Shown: one piece after another, positions 24,624 through 41,145 of the stretch
Position numbering within the stretch: the first letter of the stretch is position 1
Layout: every line of letters begins with the position of its first letter
Assembly: GCF_000217955.3 (NCBI RefSeq)
Contig: NZ_AFOY02000009.1
Location: 62,001-126,000, forward strand
Source: Pseudomonas fluorescens HK44
GTDB taxonomy: Bacteria; Pseudomonadota; Gammaproteobacteria; Pseudomonadales; Pseudomonadaceae
Direction of reading: 5' to 3'
Length of the DNA stretch: 64,000 nucleotides
Position numbers and translations under genes: made by a program
Notes under the pieces: generated by a model
Seen by the model: only the letters and a program-made list of their open reading frames with translations
Database searches by the model: none
Told to the model about the DNA's origin: nothing

Positions 24624-25628
24624 CTACTGGAACAGCGACTCGCTCGACAGGCCATTCTTTTCAAGGATTTCACGCAGACGTTTCAGACCTTCAACCTGAA
24701 TCTGTCTGACCCGTTCACGGGTCAGGCCAATCTCCAGGCCTACGTCTTCCAGCGTACTGCTCTCGTGGCCGCGCAGGCCGAAGCGGCGGATCACCACCTC
24801 GCGCTGTTTGTCCGTCAGCTCCGAGAGCCACTGATCGATGCTCTGCGACAGGTCATCATCCTGAAGCAGCTCACAAGGATCGGTAGGGCGGTCATCGGTA
24901 AGGGTGTCCAGCAGGGTTTTATCCGAATCCGGACCCAGTGAGACGTCGACCGAAGAAACCCGCTCGTTCAGGCCCAGCATGCGCTTGACCTCTCCTACCG
25001 GTTTTTCCAGCAGGTTGGCGATTTCTTCGGGTGAGGGTTCATGATCAAGTTTTTGCGTCAGCTCCCGTGCTGCCCGAAGGTAGACGTTGAGCTCTTTGAC
25101 CACATGAATCGGCAACCGGATGGTCCGGGTCTGATTCATGATTGCACGCTCGATAGTCTGGCGGATCCACCAGGTCGCGTAGGTCGAAAAGCGGAAGCCG
25201 CGCTCGGGGTCGAACTTCTCCACTGCCCGGATCAGGCCGAGGTTACCCTCTTCGATCAGGTCAAGCAGCGACAGTCCACGATTGACGTAGCGTCGGGCGA
25301 TTTTCACCACCAGTCGCAGGTTGCTTTCAATCATGCGTTTGCGCCCAGCCGGATCGCCACTTTGCGACAGGCGCGCAAAATGAACTTCTTCTTCCGGTGA
25401 CAACAAGGGGGAAAAGCCGATTTCGTTGAGGTACAACTGGGTAGCATCGAGCGCTCGGGTGTAGTCGATGTACTTATGCTGCTTGAGCGTTGCGGAGTGC
25501 CTGGATTTGGCGCGAACTGAAGGCGTAGCTGATCCTTCATTCGACATCTCGTCCGATGCGACGTCGGTCTCCATCAGGAGAACCTCATCGTCGATGTCAA
25601 ACTCCGGCACTTCTTTACTGAGAGCCAT
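24624..25628 (-). CDS. rpoS: RNA polymerase sigma factor RpoS
   Basis: RpoS directs transcription in stationary phase and stress. The 334-residue protein has sigma regions 1.2 ([20 protein letters not shown]), 2 ([20 protein letters not shown] and the -10-reading [14 protein letters not shown]), 3 and 4 ([24 protein letters not shown] helix-turn-helix near the C-terminus). Length is as in other pseudomonads. nlpD lies 105 bases upstream on the same strand; in this genus the main rpoS promoter is inside nlpD. Confidence 0.97.
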   Translation of the reverse strand: MALSKEVPEFDIDDEVLLMETDVASDEMSNEGSATPSVRAKSRHSATLKQHKYIDYTRALDATQLYLNEIGFSPLLSPEEEVHFARLSQSGDPAGRKRMIESNLRLVVKIARRYVNRGLSLLDLIEEGNLGLIRAVEKFDPERGFRFSTYATWWIRQTIERAIMNQTRTIRLPIHVVKELNVYLRAARELTQKLDHEPSPEEIANLLEKPVGEVKRMLGLNERVSSVDVSLGPDSDKTLLDTLTDDRPTDPCELLQDDDLSQSIDQWLSELTDKQREVVIRRFGLRGHESSTLEDVGLEIGLTRERVRQIQVEGLKRLREILEKNGLSSESLFQ

Positions 25629-25733
25629 TGTTATAGTCCTTAGGTGAGTTCGACCTCAAGCTCAAGCGACGCCTTTATCCTTGGCAACGCTGGAGCCTGT
25701 TCCCTCTACGTGACGGAACAGGCTGGTAACAAA

Positions 25734-26591
25734 TCAACGACGTGGCAGGAATTGCAGCGGATCTACAGGTTTACCTTGTCGGCGAATCTCAAAATGCAGT
25801 TTCACCCGGTCTGTACCCGTTGACCCCATTTCGGCAATTGTCTGTCCGACTTTGACCTGCTGCCCCTCCCGAACCAACAGCCTGCGGTTGTGACCGTAGG
25901 CACTGACGTAGGTATCGCTGTGCTTGATGATGACCAATTCGCCGTAGCCCCGCAAGCCACTCCCGGCGTAAACCACCGTCCCATCAGACGCAGCTAAAAC
26001 AGGCTGTCCCAAATCCCCGGCGATATCAATTCCTTTATTCAAACTACCGTTTGAAGAGAATTTTCCAATCAAAATGCCGTTGGATGGCCATCCCCAGCCT
26101 GTCGGCGCAGGCCCTGCAGGAGGCAATGGCGCAGGCGCCGGTTTGTTTGCGACGGACGGTGCAGCCGTCTCTTTGGCCGGGCTCGCACCCGATGCCGGAC
26201 GTCGGGTGACGGTGAATTTGCTCGAAGAAGAGGCGGTTGTTCCGGACGGGGTCACCACCTCTGTCGGCGTTGAACCGGAACGCCCATCGAAGCGAATCGT
26301 CTGACCTGGATGGATTGTGTAAGGCGTAGGAATGTTGTTGCGTGCCGCCAGGGCCTTGTAGTCCCAGCCGTAGCGAAAGGCGATCGAGAACAGGGTATCG
26401 CCGCGACGGACCACGTATTGGCCGGTGGTTACTGCGGGGCGTTGAGCCGCCGCGTTATTACGATCGACCACTCCCACATCGCTTGAACGCGTGCTGGAGC
26501 AACCGACCAACAAGGAACTCAAGACAAGGCCAGTCACCAGGCGCTGAAAGCTTGTTGTACCGATACGCTGCGCAATGACTGTGAGACTCAC
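25734..26591 (-). CDS. nlpD: Lipoprotein NlpD (LysM and degenerate M23 domain)
   Basis: NlpD activates periplasmic amidases for daughter-cell separation. The 285-residue protein has a lipoprotein signal with lipobox LLVGC, a LysM peptidoglycan-binding domain (YVVRRGDTLFSIAFRYGW), a low-complexity linker, and a C-terminal LytM/M23 domain. That domain lacks the first zinc-binding His (NKGIDIAG) though it keeps KLHFEIR, as in E. coli NlpD, so it should be an activator and not a peptidase. The GTG at 26591 was chosen because AGGGAG lies 7 bases before it and the signal peptide begins there. Confidence 0.92.
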   Translation of the reverse strand: MSLTVIAQRIGTTSFQRLVTGLVLSSLLVGCSSTRSSDVGVVDRNNAAAQRPAVTTGQYVVRRGDTLFSIAFRYGWDYKALAARNNIPTPYTIHPGQTIRFDGRSGSTPTEVVTPSGTTASSSSKFTVTRRPASGASPAKETAAPSVANKPAPAPLPPAGPAPTGWGWPSNGILIGKFSSNGSLNKGIDIAGDLGQPVLAASDGTVVYAGSGLRGYGELVIIKHSDTYVSAYGHNRRLLVREGQQVKVGQTIAEMGSTGTDRVKLHFEIRRQGKPVDPLQFLPRR

Positions 26592-26802
26592 CCGCCGCTC
26601 CCTTTGTGGTGGTTGAAGATAAAAATCGCCGTATTCAGGCATGAAATGTCGCAAGTATAACTGGCCGTTCGGGCTTTACCGTCGACAAAACAAAATCGAC
26701 ACGCGCACACGTTTGCTGATCGCTGTTCCATCGCGTTTAACCGATCAATGCCGCTGTAAGACCAAGGTAATCAAATAGAATTCAGCATCTTTAAATAAAT
26801 GC

Positions 26803-28216
<1,414 letters not shown>

Positions 28217-28229
<13 letters not shown>

Positions 28230-29275
28230 GAGCTGTCCGTCTGCCCGACCGGCACCAGATCGACGAGTTCACGCACCAATACGGTGGCGAAGCATCCGGC
28301 CGGAAGGACGAATTCCAGTTGCAGAATGTCCAGCGAGGGATAATGCCACGTCAACCCGCCAATGGGCAGCCGCAGGATGCGACGTTCATGGTTCATTCCA
28401 GCGTTTATCAACCAATCGCGCAGATCCGCTTCGCGTGCCGCGACCTGCTGCTCCAGTTCATGAGTCGCACCGGTCGCGGGTGACTCGCCCTCGCCCCACT
28501 GCGGCCCGGTCGGGTGCAGGTCGAGGATCGCCAGACGCGGGTCGCTGCATTCGGCCTCACCTGCCGGGAAGAAGCTGCGGCTGTCGGTGAAAGCCAGCAG
28601 GTCGCCCACCTGGGCGCGCTGCCAGCTGCCATCGGCGACCCGCGCCGCCAACACCTGATTGAACAGAAAGCTGCGCGCGGTAGAGAGCAGGCGCGAACGC
28701 ACGTTGCGCTGCTCCGGCAAGGCTTTACGTGCCGCCCAGTCACGGGCATCCACCACGTTGCCGCCGTTATGACCGAAACGCTGCGCGCCGAAGTAGTTGG
28801 GAACGCCTTGTTTGGCGATCAGTTGCAGACGCGCGTCAATCGCCGCCTTGTCGCCGGTGAGCTGGGTCAGGCGCAAGGTGAAACCATTGGCCGAATGCGC
28901 ACCGCGCTGCAACTTGCGTTTATGCCGTGCGGTCTTGAGGATTTTCAGTGTGTCGTTTTCTGCCGCGGACAAGTCAGGATCGGCTTTGCCGGGCAATTGC
29001 ACGCTGAACCACTGGCGGGTCAGTGCCTGGCGATCTTTCAAGCCGGCATAGCTGACGGTGCGCAACGGCACGCCGGCAGCCTTGGCAATCCGCCGGGCCG
29101 CCTCTTCAGTGTTCAGGCCGCGTTTCTCCACCCAGATCCACAGGTGTTCGCCTTCGCCGGTCAGCGGAATGTCGAGGACTTCATCGACCTGAAAATCTTC
29201 CGCGATGGCTTTCAGTACGGCAGTGCCGAGGGCTTCGCCGTAGGCACGCGGGCCGAGCAATTGCAGTTCATTCAT
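28217..29275 (-). CDS. truD: tRNA pseudouridine(13) synthase TruD
   Basis: TruD makes pseudouridine 13 in tRNA-Glu. The 352-residue protein has the family signature [17 protein letters not shown] with catalytic Asp81, and [15 protein letters not shown] in the insertion domain. It overlaps ispF by 4 bases and surE by 13 bases. Length is typical. Confidence 0.96.
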
Positions 29276-29745
29276 GCGCGCAGCAACAAGGCAACGGAGT
29301 GCACGGCAATGCCTTCTTCGCGACCGACAAAGCCGAGCTTTTCGGTGGTGGTAGCTTTCACGTTCACTTGATCCAACTCAACTTGAAGATCCGCGGCGAT
29401 CAGCACGCGCATCGATTCGATATGCGGGGCCATTTTCGGCGCCTGGGCAACGATGGTGTTATCGACATTACCGACCTTCCAGCCCTTGGCGTGGATCAGC
29501 GCGACAACGTGACGCAACAGTACGCGGCTGTCAGCACCTTTGAATTGCGGGTCGGTGTCTGGAAAGTGTTTACCGATATCACCCAGCGCCGCTGCGCCGA
29601 GCAAGGCATCGCTCAACGAATGCAGCAAGACGTCGCCGTCGGAATGGGCGAGCAGTCCGAAACCGTGTGCAATTCGCACGCCGCCCAGAGTAATGAAATC
29701 GCCTTCAGCGAAACGGTGCACATCATAGCCGTGGCCAATACGCAT
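29272..29745 (-). CDS. ispF: 2-C-methyl-D-erythritol 2,4-cyclodiphosphate synthase
   Basis: IspF closes the cyclodiphosphate ring in the MEP isoprenoid pathway. The 157-residue protein has the zinc ligands Asp8, His10 (GHGYDVHRF) and His42 ([10 protein letters not shown]). It heads the ispF-truD-surE-pcm run. Immediately before its ATG lies a hairpin with a T7 run that looks like the fghA terminator, so there is almost no untranslated space; the only SD-like bases (GGGG) are in the stem. A start further downstream is unlikely because the active-site residues are at the N-terminus. Confidence 0.96.
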   Translation of the reverse strand: MRIGHGYDVHRFAEGDFITLGGVRIAHGFGLLAHSDGDVLLHSLSDALLGAAALGDIGKHFPDTDPQFKGADSRVLLRHVVALIHAKGWKVGNVDNTIVAQAPKMAPHIESMRVLIAADLQVELDQVNVKATTTEKLGFVGREEGIAVHSVALLLRA

Positions 29746-29775
29746 AAAAAAACGCCCCGATTTAGTCAGGGCGTG
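29746..29775 (-). terminator. Terminator-like hairpin at the ispF start
   Basis: On the minus strand ACGCCC (29774-29769) and GGGCGT (29757-29752) pair across an 11-base loop and are followed by T7 that runs into the ispF ATG (29745). It fits the end of the adhC-fghA transcript. Confidence 0.7.
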
Positions 29776-29797
29776 ATTCTACCTGCTTTGGCGGACA

Positions 29798-30643
29798 TTA
29801 GGCGCCTAGAGCGTGTGCGTGATGTCGCAAGTGTTCATCAATAAAGCTGGCGATAAAGAAATAGCTGTGGTCATAGCCCGGTTGCAGACGCAAGGTCAGC
29901 GGATGGCCAGCCAGTTTCGCCGCCTGCTGCAGCGCTTCGGGTTTGAGCTGAGTGGCGAGGAAATCATCCCGATCGCCCTGATCCACCAGCAACGGCAGCT
30001 TTTCGCTGGCCTCGCTGATCAACACACAGGCATCCCACTCGCGCCACTTCGAACGCTCTTCACCCAGGTAGCGCGAAAACGCCTTCTGACCCCAAGGGCA
30101 ATCCATTGGATTGTTGATAGGCGCGAAGGCCGACACCGACTGATACCGCCCAGGGTTGCGCAAGGCACAGACCAGTGCGCCGTGCCCGCCCATGGAGTGG
30201 CCGCTGACGCCGCGTTTGTCCGAGGCCGGAAAATGCGCTTCGACCAACGCGGGCAATTCCTGCACCACATAGTCGTGCATCCGATAGTGCTTGGCCCAAG
30301 GCTCCTGCGTGGCATTCAGATAGAACCCGGCACCGAGGCCAAAATCCCATGCGCCATCCGGGTCGCCCGGAACATCAGCACCTCGCGGACTGGTGTCCGG
30401 CGCGACGATGATCAGCCCCAGCTCGGCCGCCATGCGCATCGCGCCAGCCTTGTGCATGAAGTTTTCGTCGGTGCAGGTCAATCCCGACAACCAGTACAAC
30501 ACCGGCAGCTTACCGCCCTGCTCCGCTTGCGGCGGCAAGTACACGGCAAACACCATGTCGCAGCCCAGCACCTCGGAATGATGCTTGTAGCGTTTATGCC
30601 AGCCACCGAAGCTTTTCTGGCATGAGAGATTTTCCAGACTCAT
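29798..30643 (-). CDS. fghA: S-formylglutathione hydrolase
   Basis: FghA splits S-formylglutathione into formate and glutathione, the second step of formaldehyde detoxification. The 281-residue esterase-D-type protein has the nucleophile in [12 protein letters not shown] (Ser150), the early [12 protein letters not shown] segment and a late DHSYFFI with the catalytic His. It begins 8 bases after the adhC stop, forming an operon with it. Confidence 0.96.
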   Translation of the reverse strand: MSLENLSCQKSFGGWHKRYKHHSEVLGCDMVFAVYLPPQAEQGGKLPVLYWLSGLTCTDENFMHKAGAMRMAAELGLIIVAPDTSPRGADVPGDPDGAWDFGLGAGFYLNATQEPWAKHYRMHDYVVQELPALVEAHFPASDKRGVSGHSMGGHGALVCALRNPGRYQSVSAFAPINNPMDCPWGQKAFSRYLGEERSKWREWDACVLISEASEKLPLLVDQGDRDDFLATQLKPEALQQAAKLAGHPLTLRLQPGYDHSYFFIASFIDEHLRHHAHALGA

Positions 30644-30651
30644 GGCCGACC

Positions 30652-31845
<1,194 letters not shown>

Positions 31846-31870
31846 TTATTGCTGCACAGGGATAATCTTC

Positions 31871-32767
31871 ATGTCCGAAAACCGCTGGGAAGGCATCGAT
31901 GAGTTCGTTGCCGTCGCCGAATGCAATCAGTTCACGGCTGCCGCCGAACGCCTTGGGGTTTCGTCTTCGCACATCAGTCGACAAATCGTACGCCTTGAAG
32001 AGCGCCTGCAAACCCGCCTGCTTTACCGCAGTACCCGTCGGGTGACGCTGACCGAAGCCGGGCAGACTTTCCTGCAACACTGCCAACGCTTGCAGGACGG
32101 ACGCGAAGAAGCCTTGCGCGCCGTCGGCGACCTCACCAGCGAGCCCAAAGGCATGCTGCGCATGACCTGTGCAGTGGCGTACGGCGAGCGCTTTATCGTG
32201 CCGCTGGTGACCAGTTTCATGGGGCTTTATCCACAATTGCGGGTCGATATCGAGCTCAGTAACCGTCCGCTCGATCTGGTGCACGAGGGCCTGGACCTGG
32301 CAATCCGACTCGGCCGCCTGCAAGACTCACGGCTGGTGGCCACGCGCCTGGCGCCACGGCGTATGTACTTATGCGCATCACCGTCCTATCTGGAACGCTA
32401 TGGCCGACCACACAGTTTGTCCGAGCTGAGTCGGCATAACTGCCTGATCGGCAGCTCGGACATCTGGCAACTGGAACAGGACGGCAGAGAGTTTTCCCAG
32501 AGAGTACAAGGCAATTGGCGCTGTAACAGCGGGCAAGCGGTGCTGGACGCGGCGCTACAAGGTGTCGGATTGTGTCAGCTGCCGGACTATTACGTGCTGG
32601 AGCACCTGAACAATGGCGCACTGGTGTCGTTGCTGGATGCTCATCAACCACCGAACACCGCCGTCTGGGCGCTGTATCCACAGCAACGGCATCTATCGCC
32701 GAAAGTGCGCAAACTCGTGGACTATCTGAAAGAAGGGTTGGCAAAAAGGCCGGAATACCAAGTTTGA
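31871..32767 (+). CDS. gfnR: LysR-family regulator, GfnR-like (formaldehyde detoxification)
   Basis: The 298-residue protein has an N-terminal helix-turn-helix (FTAAAERLGVSSSHISRQIV) and a LysR substrate-binding domain. Its position divergent from adhC-fghA corresponds to P. aeruginosa PA3630, named GfnR, an activator of glutathione-dependent formaldehyde neutralisation. The name is transferred on position and overall similarity. A dispersed repeat begins inside its stop codon. Confidence 0.82.
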   Translation: MSENRWEGIDEFVAVAECNQFTAAAERLGVSSSHISRQIVRLEERLQTRLLYRSTRRVTLTEAGQTFLQHCQRLQDGREEALRAVGDLTSEPKGMLRMTCAVAYGERFIVPLVTSFMGLYPQLRVDIELSNRPLDLVHEGLDLAIRLGRLQDSRLVATRLAPRRMYLCASPSYLERYGRPHSLSELSRHNCLIGSSDIWQLEQDGREFSQRVQGNWRCNSGQAVLDAALQGVGLCQLPDYYVLEHLNNGALVSLLDAHQPPNTAVWALYPQQRHLSPKVRKLVDYLKEGLAKRPEYQV

Positions 32768-32795
32768 TCAAAAGATCGCAGCCTGCGGCAGCTCC
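32766..32795. repeat. Dispersed short intergenic repeat, copy 2
   Basis: GATCAAAAGATCGCAG followed by CCTGCGGCAGCTCC; same element as at 5336-5368, differing at two bases of the short palindrome. Confidence 0.7.
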
Positions 32796-32819
32796 AAAGA
32801 TAACCAATAACACGCCCCC

Positions 32820-33165
32820 ACCACTCAACAGGCCGAGCGTTAGCTCGCCTGCCGCTTTTGACCTTGACCTGCCCGCCCCTATCGGAAGGCCGAGCGCAGG
32901 TGTTCATCAGGGGGTGGGCGCGCAGCGCCGTACGGCGCAGCCGGACACATCGAGAGGAGGTCGTCGCGTAGCAGACCGTAGGCGATGCCCCCTGATGAAT
33001 ACCGGAGTGAGGGAACGCCGAGCCTAAGCGAGGTGCCGTACGCTTGGGGCGAAGCCATTTGGTTCCTTTTTGGCGTTTGAAAAAGGGACTCGCCGTAAGG
33101 GCGAAACCCTAAGTAGCCGTTACCGCAGGAATGGATCTGTACACCTGCAAGAGATTGGCCGGCTG
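32820..33165. repeat. Long dispersed intergenic element with inverted repeats
   Basis: The gfnR-ispD space has no gene. It contains a perfect 12-base inverted repeat TTCATCAGGGGG/CCCCCTGATGAA (32903-32914 and 32988-32999) and a perfect palindrome GCGCCGTACGGCGC (32925-32938). A segment around 33030-33150 (TTTTTGGCGTTTGAAAAAGG, then ACTCGCCGTAAGGGCGAAAC) I recognise from many Pseudomonas intergenic regions. It looks like a non-coding dispersed repeat; the open frames on both strands across it are not convincing genes. Confidence 0.6.
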
Positions 33166-33172
33166 TCTGGCC

Positions 33173-33200
33173 GCCATCGCGAGCAAGCTCGGCTCCCACA
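33173..33200. repeat. Single REP sequence
   Basis: GCCATCGCGAGCAAGCTCGG followed by CTCCCACA is a lone REP of the same family as the doublets at 39937-40026 and 63442-63531, with a changed centre. Confidence 0.75.
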
Positions 33201-33225
33201 TCAGTTGAGTGGTATGACAGAGGTA

Positions 33226-33933
33226 TCAGCGGCGATTCGCCCAACGCAAGCGCAACCATTCAAGGTCTTCAGGCCGGGTAACCTTGAGATTATCCGCCCG
33301 CCCCTCGATCAAGCGTGGCGCCTGACCCGCCCACTCCATCGCAGAGGCCTCATCGGTAACAGTCACATCAGCCACCAGACTGTCAGCCAACGCCCGATGC
33401 AATGCCCCCAGACGAAACATCTGCGGCGTATACGCCTGCCAGATCAAGCTGCGGTCAACGGTTTCAAGAACCCGACCATGCTTGTCCACACGCTTGAGCG
33501 TGTCACGCGCAGGCACCGCGAGTAACCCGCCGACAGGATCATCAGCCAACTCCGACAGCAACTTGTCGAGATCGTCGCGAGCCAGGTTCGGTCGTGCTGC
33601 GTCATGGACCAACACCCAGTCTTCATCGGCAGCGCCTTGCGCATGCAAATGCAGCAACGCGTTCAGCACCGAGCCCGAGCGCTCTTCACCACCGTCCACC
33701 CGTTGAATACGCGGGTCGGTGGCACACGCCAGGGTCGGCCAATAAGGATCATCAACAGCAAGACTGACCACCAGGCCTTTCAAGGCTGGATGATCGAGGA
33801 AACAGCCAAGGCTGTGTTCGAGAATAGTGCGCCCGCCCAGTTGCAGATATTGCTTGGGACGGTCCGCGGCCATACGGGCACCGACGCCCGCGGCAGGAAT
33901 CACGGCCCAGAAGGCCGGTAACGTATTCATCAT
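33226..33933 (-). CDS. ispD: 2-C-methyl-D-erythritol 4-phosphate cytidylyltransferase
   Basis: IspD couples CTP to methylerythritol phosphate in the MEP pathway. The 235-residue protein has the nucleotide-binding AAGVGARMAADRPKQY, VLVHDAARP and the late TDEASAME. It overlaps ftsB by 4 bases, so translation is coupled. ispF is elsewhere (29272-29745), as usual in Pseudomonas. Confidence 0.96.
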   Translation of the reverse strand: MMNTLPAFWAVIPAAGVGARMAADRPKQYLQLGGRTILEHSLGCFLDHPALKGLVVSLAVDDPYWPTLACATDPRIQRVDGGEERSGSVLNALLHLHAQGAADEDWVLVHDAARPNLARDDLDKLLSELADDPVGGLLAVPARDTLKRVDKHGRVLETVDRSLIWQAYTPQMFRLGALHRALADSLVADVTVTDEASAMEWAGQAPRLIEGRADNLKVTRPEDLEWLRLRWANRR

Positions 33934-34208
33934 TGAGCCAACTGGTAAAGGGTTTCACCGTCCTTGACCATGCCCAACTCATGGCGAGCCCGCTCTTCAA
34001 CGGTCTCCATGCCTTTTTTCAACTCACTGACCTCGGCGTCCATGACCCGATTGCGCTCCAGCAACGACTCGTTCTCAGCGTGCTGATCGGCAATCTGCTG
34101 GGTCAGCTCGGCCACTTGCGCCAGACTGCCATTACCCACCCACAGGCGGTATTGCAGACCAGCCAGCAGCAGGAGCAAGACAAGAAACAACCAGTAAGGA
34201 CTGCGCAT
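33930..34208 (-). CDS. ftsB: Cell division protein FtsB
   Basis: FtsB is a bitopic divisome protein that pairs with FtsL and FtsQ. The 92-residue protein has one N-terminal membrane segment (YWLFLVLLLLLAGLQYRLWV) and then a coiled coil (about 30-75). It is cotranscribed with ispD, and follows eno on the same strand. Confidence 0.95.
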   Translation of the reverse strand: MRSPYWLFLVLLLLLAGLQYRLWVGNGSLAQVAELTQQIADQHAENESLLERNRVMDAEVSELKKGMETVEERARHELGMVKDGETLYQLAQ

Positions 34209-34318
34209 CGAATATCAGGTATCCAGTGAAAAAAGACAGCCATGCCAACTTTAAAGCTTCTGATAGCACGAAGCCTGGAAGAACCAGGCTCGTACTCTAA
34301 GGCACCAGATTAGTGGCA

Positions 34319-34341
34319 AAAACGTCGCTGTAGCGATTTTT
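34319..34341 (-). terminator. Possible terminator after eno
   Basis: On the minus strand AAAAATCGC-TACA-GCGA-CG-TTTTT forms a short stem with T5, 36 bases after eno. A GACAC/GTGTC hairpin (34344-34359) adjoins it. The stem is short, so partial read-through to ftsB is likely. Confidence 0.5.
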
Positions 34342-34376
34342 CCGACACAATCCGGTGTCTTTTTACTATCCCAAGC

Positions 34377-38330
<3,954 letters not shown>

Positions 38331-38583
38331 TTAAAGCGGTCCGAGCCGCCGGGGAAAGCGAAGGAAGGCCGAAGCCCCCGATCACCTGCATTAATTACAG
38401 TGCATCTTTCAAAAAAACCGCCGCGTTGGGACAGACCGGAAGAAGAATCACCGGTACGTTGCTCGCTACACATTTTTTGGAATCGCCCAGCAAAGACTGC
38501 TTGGTAATCGGCAACTCCTGCAATTCAGTTGAATCCACAGAAGTTGTATCAAGAAGGGAGCGTAGTCTACCGGAAAGCCCCTT

Positions 38584-39912
38584 TCAGCTCAAACCTTGAT
38601 CGTTGATCGCTGGCTGCCACCGCAAAAGACAGTTTCCCCCCGCGCTACCGTCGAGTCCATGCAGGTTTGCCACCGCAAGCAATTGTTCATTGCAGTAGAG
38701 CAGCGGCAATCTGCCACGGGCAAACAGCGGCAGGCCGCTTTCATTGAGCAAACGCTTGAGGTCGCGATGCCCCCGCCCGGACAAATGCATGACTTCACCG
38801 CCCTGCCGGTAGCGCACGCTTAATGCGCCGGCAGGCACGGTCCCCCTGAAGGTCAGCCGGCCGTTGTTCGGCAGCAGCAGTGCCACCGACGGATCAGGCC
38901 ACAGCGGAGCCGGCTCGGGGAGGCTCAACCAATGGCCGGACAACCACCAGATTCGTCCGTTCGCACGATGTAACTCACCGTCTGCCAGGCACCAGATCGG
39001 CCGCGCATCCGTCGCTGCATCGCGCAAATTTTCCCAACCCGACCAATGGTCACTGTCCGGCATACGCGTCAACGGCGCCAGCCAGTGGCTGAGGGCATTG
39101 CGCTGGCGGGCGGCGGAAAGTTTTTCGAGCGCAGCCATTTCCAGAGACGGCACACCCAGCCAATAGAATTCGCTAACGGTTGCGGCGGCCGCCAAATCTA
39201 TCTTGGCCAAGTCATCGAGCAGCCCCTGCGCCTCACTCAAATGCGCGGCGCTACGGGCAATGGTGGTCACGGCCTGCGGCCAACGCTGAGTCAACGCTGG
39301 AAAAATCTGCTGGCGAAGGTAATTGCGAGAAAACTGTTGATCGGCGTTCGACGGATCTTCGATCCAGCTCAACTGATGCTCGACGGCATAGGCTTCGAGC
39401 TCAGCCCGCGACACCTCCAGCAACGGCCGCAGCAAAAAACCACGTCCCAATGGACGCTGCGACGGGATCGCCGACAACCCCCTCACCCCGGCCCCGCGCA
39501 ATAGACGGAACAAAAGGGTTTCCGCCTGATCGTTCCGGTGCTGCCCCGTCAGTAGCAGCTCATTGGTTTGAGTCGCCTCGACAAAGGCGCCATACCGCGC
39601 CTCACGCGCCGCGCGCTCCAGGCTCGCCCCAGGCTGGACCTGAACGTGAATAACCTCCAACGGCACACCCAGTGCGTCACACACCCGCTGACAATGCTCC
39701 GGCCACGCATCAGCCACAGCCTGGAGGCCGTGATGGATGTGAATGGCTTTGAGTTCAGGCAGGGAATGTTTTTTTGCGAGTTGCGCAAGAAGGTGCAGCA
39801 GAACAGTGGAGTCGAGACCACCGGAGAAGGCGACACGCCAAGCCGGCGCGGTGCGCCAGGGCGCAAGTTTCAGCAGCAACTGGGCAGGTAGATCAATCGT
39901 GGGCTGACGCAT
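38584..39912 (-). CDS. tilS: tRNA(Ile)-lysidine synthase
   Basis: TilS attaches lysine to C34 of the AUA-reading tRNA-Ile. The 442-residue protein has the ATP PP-loop AFSGGLDSTVLLHLL near residue 30, GQHRNDQAETLLFRLLRG, and C-terminal TilS domains. ATG 39912 has GGAG 8 bases upstream; an alternative ATG is at 39930. It is flanked by a REPIN toward accA. Confidence 0.95.
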   Translation of the reverse strand: MRQPTIDLPAQLLLKLAPWRTAPAWRVAFSGGLDSTVLLHLLAQLAKKHSLPELKAIHIHHGLQAVADAWPEHCQRVCDALGVPLEVIHVQVQPGASLERAAREARYGAFVEATQTNELLLTGQHRNDQAETLLFRLLRGAGVRGLSAIPSQRPLGRGFLLRPLLEVSRAELEAYAVEHQLSWIEDPSNADQQFSRNYLRQQIFPALTQRWPQAVTTIARSAAHLSEAQGLLDDLAKIDLAAAATVSEFYWLGVPSLEMAALEKLSAARQRNALSHWLAPLTRMPDSDHWSGWENLRDAATDARPIWCLADGELHRANGRIWWLSGHWLSLPEPAPLWPDPSVALLLPNNGRLTFRGTVPAGALSVRYRQGGEVMHLSGRGHRDLKRLLNESGLPLFARGRLPLLYCNEQLLAVANLHGLDGSAGGNCLLRWQPAINDQGLS

Positions 39913-39936
39913 ATCGATCACTCCGCACAAATCAAA

Positions 39937-40026
39937 TGTGGGAGCGAGCCTGCTCGCGATAGCGGTTCAACAGCCAACAGATTTGTTGAATGTCAGGCCA
40001 CCATCGCGAGCAGGCTCGCTCCCACA
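39937..40026. repeat. REPIN (REP doublet) between tilS and accA
   Basis: Two REP sequences in inverted orientation have perfect complementary 24-base arms (39937-39960 and 40003-40026), beginning TGTGGGAGCGAGCCTGC. The same arms recur at 63442-63531. Such doublets are non-autonomous elements moved by RAYT transposases. Confidence 0.88.
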
Positions 40027-40044
40027 CGGTATAGCGAGGTCAGA

Positions 40045-40992
40045 TCAGAGACCGTAGCTCATCAGACGCTCGTAACGGCGGGCCAGCAGCGCGTCGTTGT
40101 CGAACTTCTTCAGCATCGCCAGTTGCGAGCTCAGTTCCGCACGGATCGAGGCAGCAGCAGCGGCCGGATCACGGTGCGCGCCACCCAGTGGCTCGCTGAT
40201 CACTTTATCAACGATACCCAGGCCTTTCAGGCGCTCGGCGGTGATGCCCATGGCTTCAGCGGCATCCGGGGCTTTCTCGGCAGTTTTCCACAGGATCGAG
40301 GCGCAACCTTCCGGCGAGATCACCGCGTAGGTCGAGTACTGCAGCATGTTCAACTGATCGCAAACGCCGATCGCGAGCGCACCACCGGAACCACCCTCAC
40401 CGATCACGGTGGCGATGATTGGGGTTTTCAGGCGGGCCATGACACGCAGGTTCCAGGCAATCGCTTCGCTCTGGTTACGCTCTTCAGCGTCGATGCCAGG
40501 GTATGCACCCGGGGTGTCGATGAAGGTCAGGATCGGCATTTTGAAACGCTCGGCCATTTCCATCAAACGGCAGGCCTTGCGGTAGCCCTCAGGACGCGGC
40601 ATGCCGAAGTTGCGGCGAACCTTCTCGCGCACTTCACGGCCTTTCTGGTGGCCAATGATCATCACCGGCTGGTCGTCCAGACGGGCAACACCACCAACAA
40701 TCGCAGCGTCGTCGGAGAAGTGACGGTCACCGTGCAATTCGTCGAACTCAGTGAAGATGTGCTCGATGTAGTCCAGGGTGTACGGGCGACGCGGATGACG
40801 CGCCAGACGCGCGATCTGCCAGCTGGTCAACTTGCCGAAGATGTCTTCGGTGAGCGTGCTGCTCTTGTCCTGCAGGCGGGAGATTTCATCGCCGATATTC
40901 AGCGAATTGTCATTACCGACCAAGCGCAACTCTTCGATCTTGGCTTGCAGGTCGGCGATCGGCTGTTCGAAATCAAGAAAATTCGGGTTCAT
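40045..40992 (-). CDS. accA: Acetyl-CoA carboxylase carboxyltransferase subunit alpha
   Basis: AccA with AccD transfers the carboxyl group from biotin to acetyl-CoA at the start of fatty acid synthesis. The 315-residue protein begins [12 protein letters not shown] and has the carboxyltransferase segments [19 protein letters not shown] and [15 protein letters not shown] 40992 is preferred over 41019. It follows dnaE on the same strand, as in other gammaproteobacteria. Confidence 0.97.
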   Translation of the reverse strand: MNPNFLDFEQPIADLQAKIEELRLVGNDNSLNIGDEISRLQDKSSTLTEDIFGKLTSWQIARLARHPRRPYTLDYIEHIFTEFDELHGDRHFSDDAAIVGGVARLDDQPVMIIGHQKGREVREKVRRNFGMPRPEGYRKACRLMEMAERFKMPILTFIDTPGAYPGIDAEERNQSEAIAWNLRVMARLKTPIIATVIGEGGSGGALAIGVCDQLNMLQYSTYAVISPEGCASILWKTAEKAPDAAEAMGITAERLKGLGIVDKVISEPLGGAHRDPAAAAASIRAELSSQLAMLKKFDNDALLARRYERLMSYGL

Positions 40993-41145
40993 AGGCGTCC
41001 GTCTTGGGTCGACGTCCAAGAGAGCTTGGGCCGGCCGGTTGTCTATTCGCGCCCTACCTTAAGGGACAGGCGCGTTCAGGTCGAGATTAAAAATTGGGTC
41101 GAGGTCAAGGCGTGGTTCTTGATGGTAAAGAATGGCACCTGACCG

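Noticed and set aside
32572..33259. Open frames on both strands in the gfnR-ispD space
   Set aside because: They overlap a non-coding dispersed repeat and the end of gfnR and have no recognisable product.
34344..34359. GACAC/GTGTC hairpin with T5 on the plus strand as a plus-strand terminator
   Set aside because: No plus-strand gene lies upstream of it; both neighbours, eno and ftsB, are on the minus strand, so direction does not fit.
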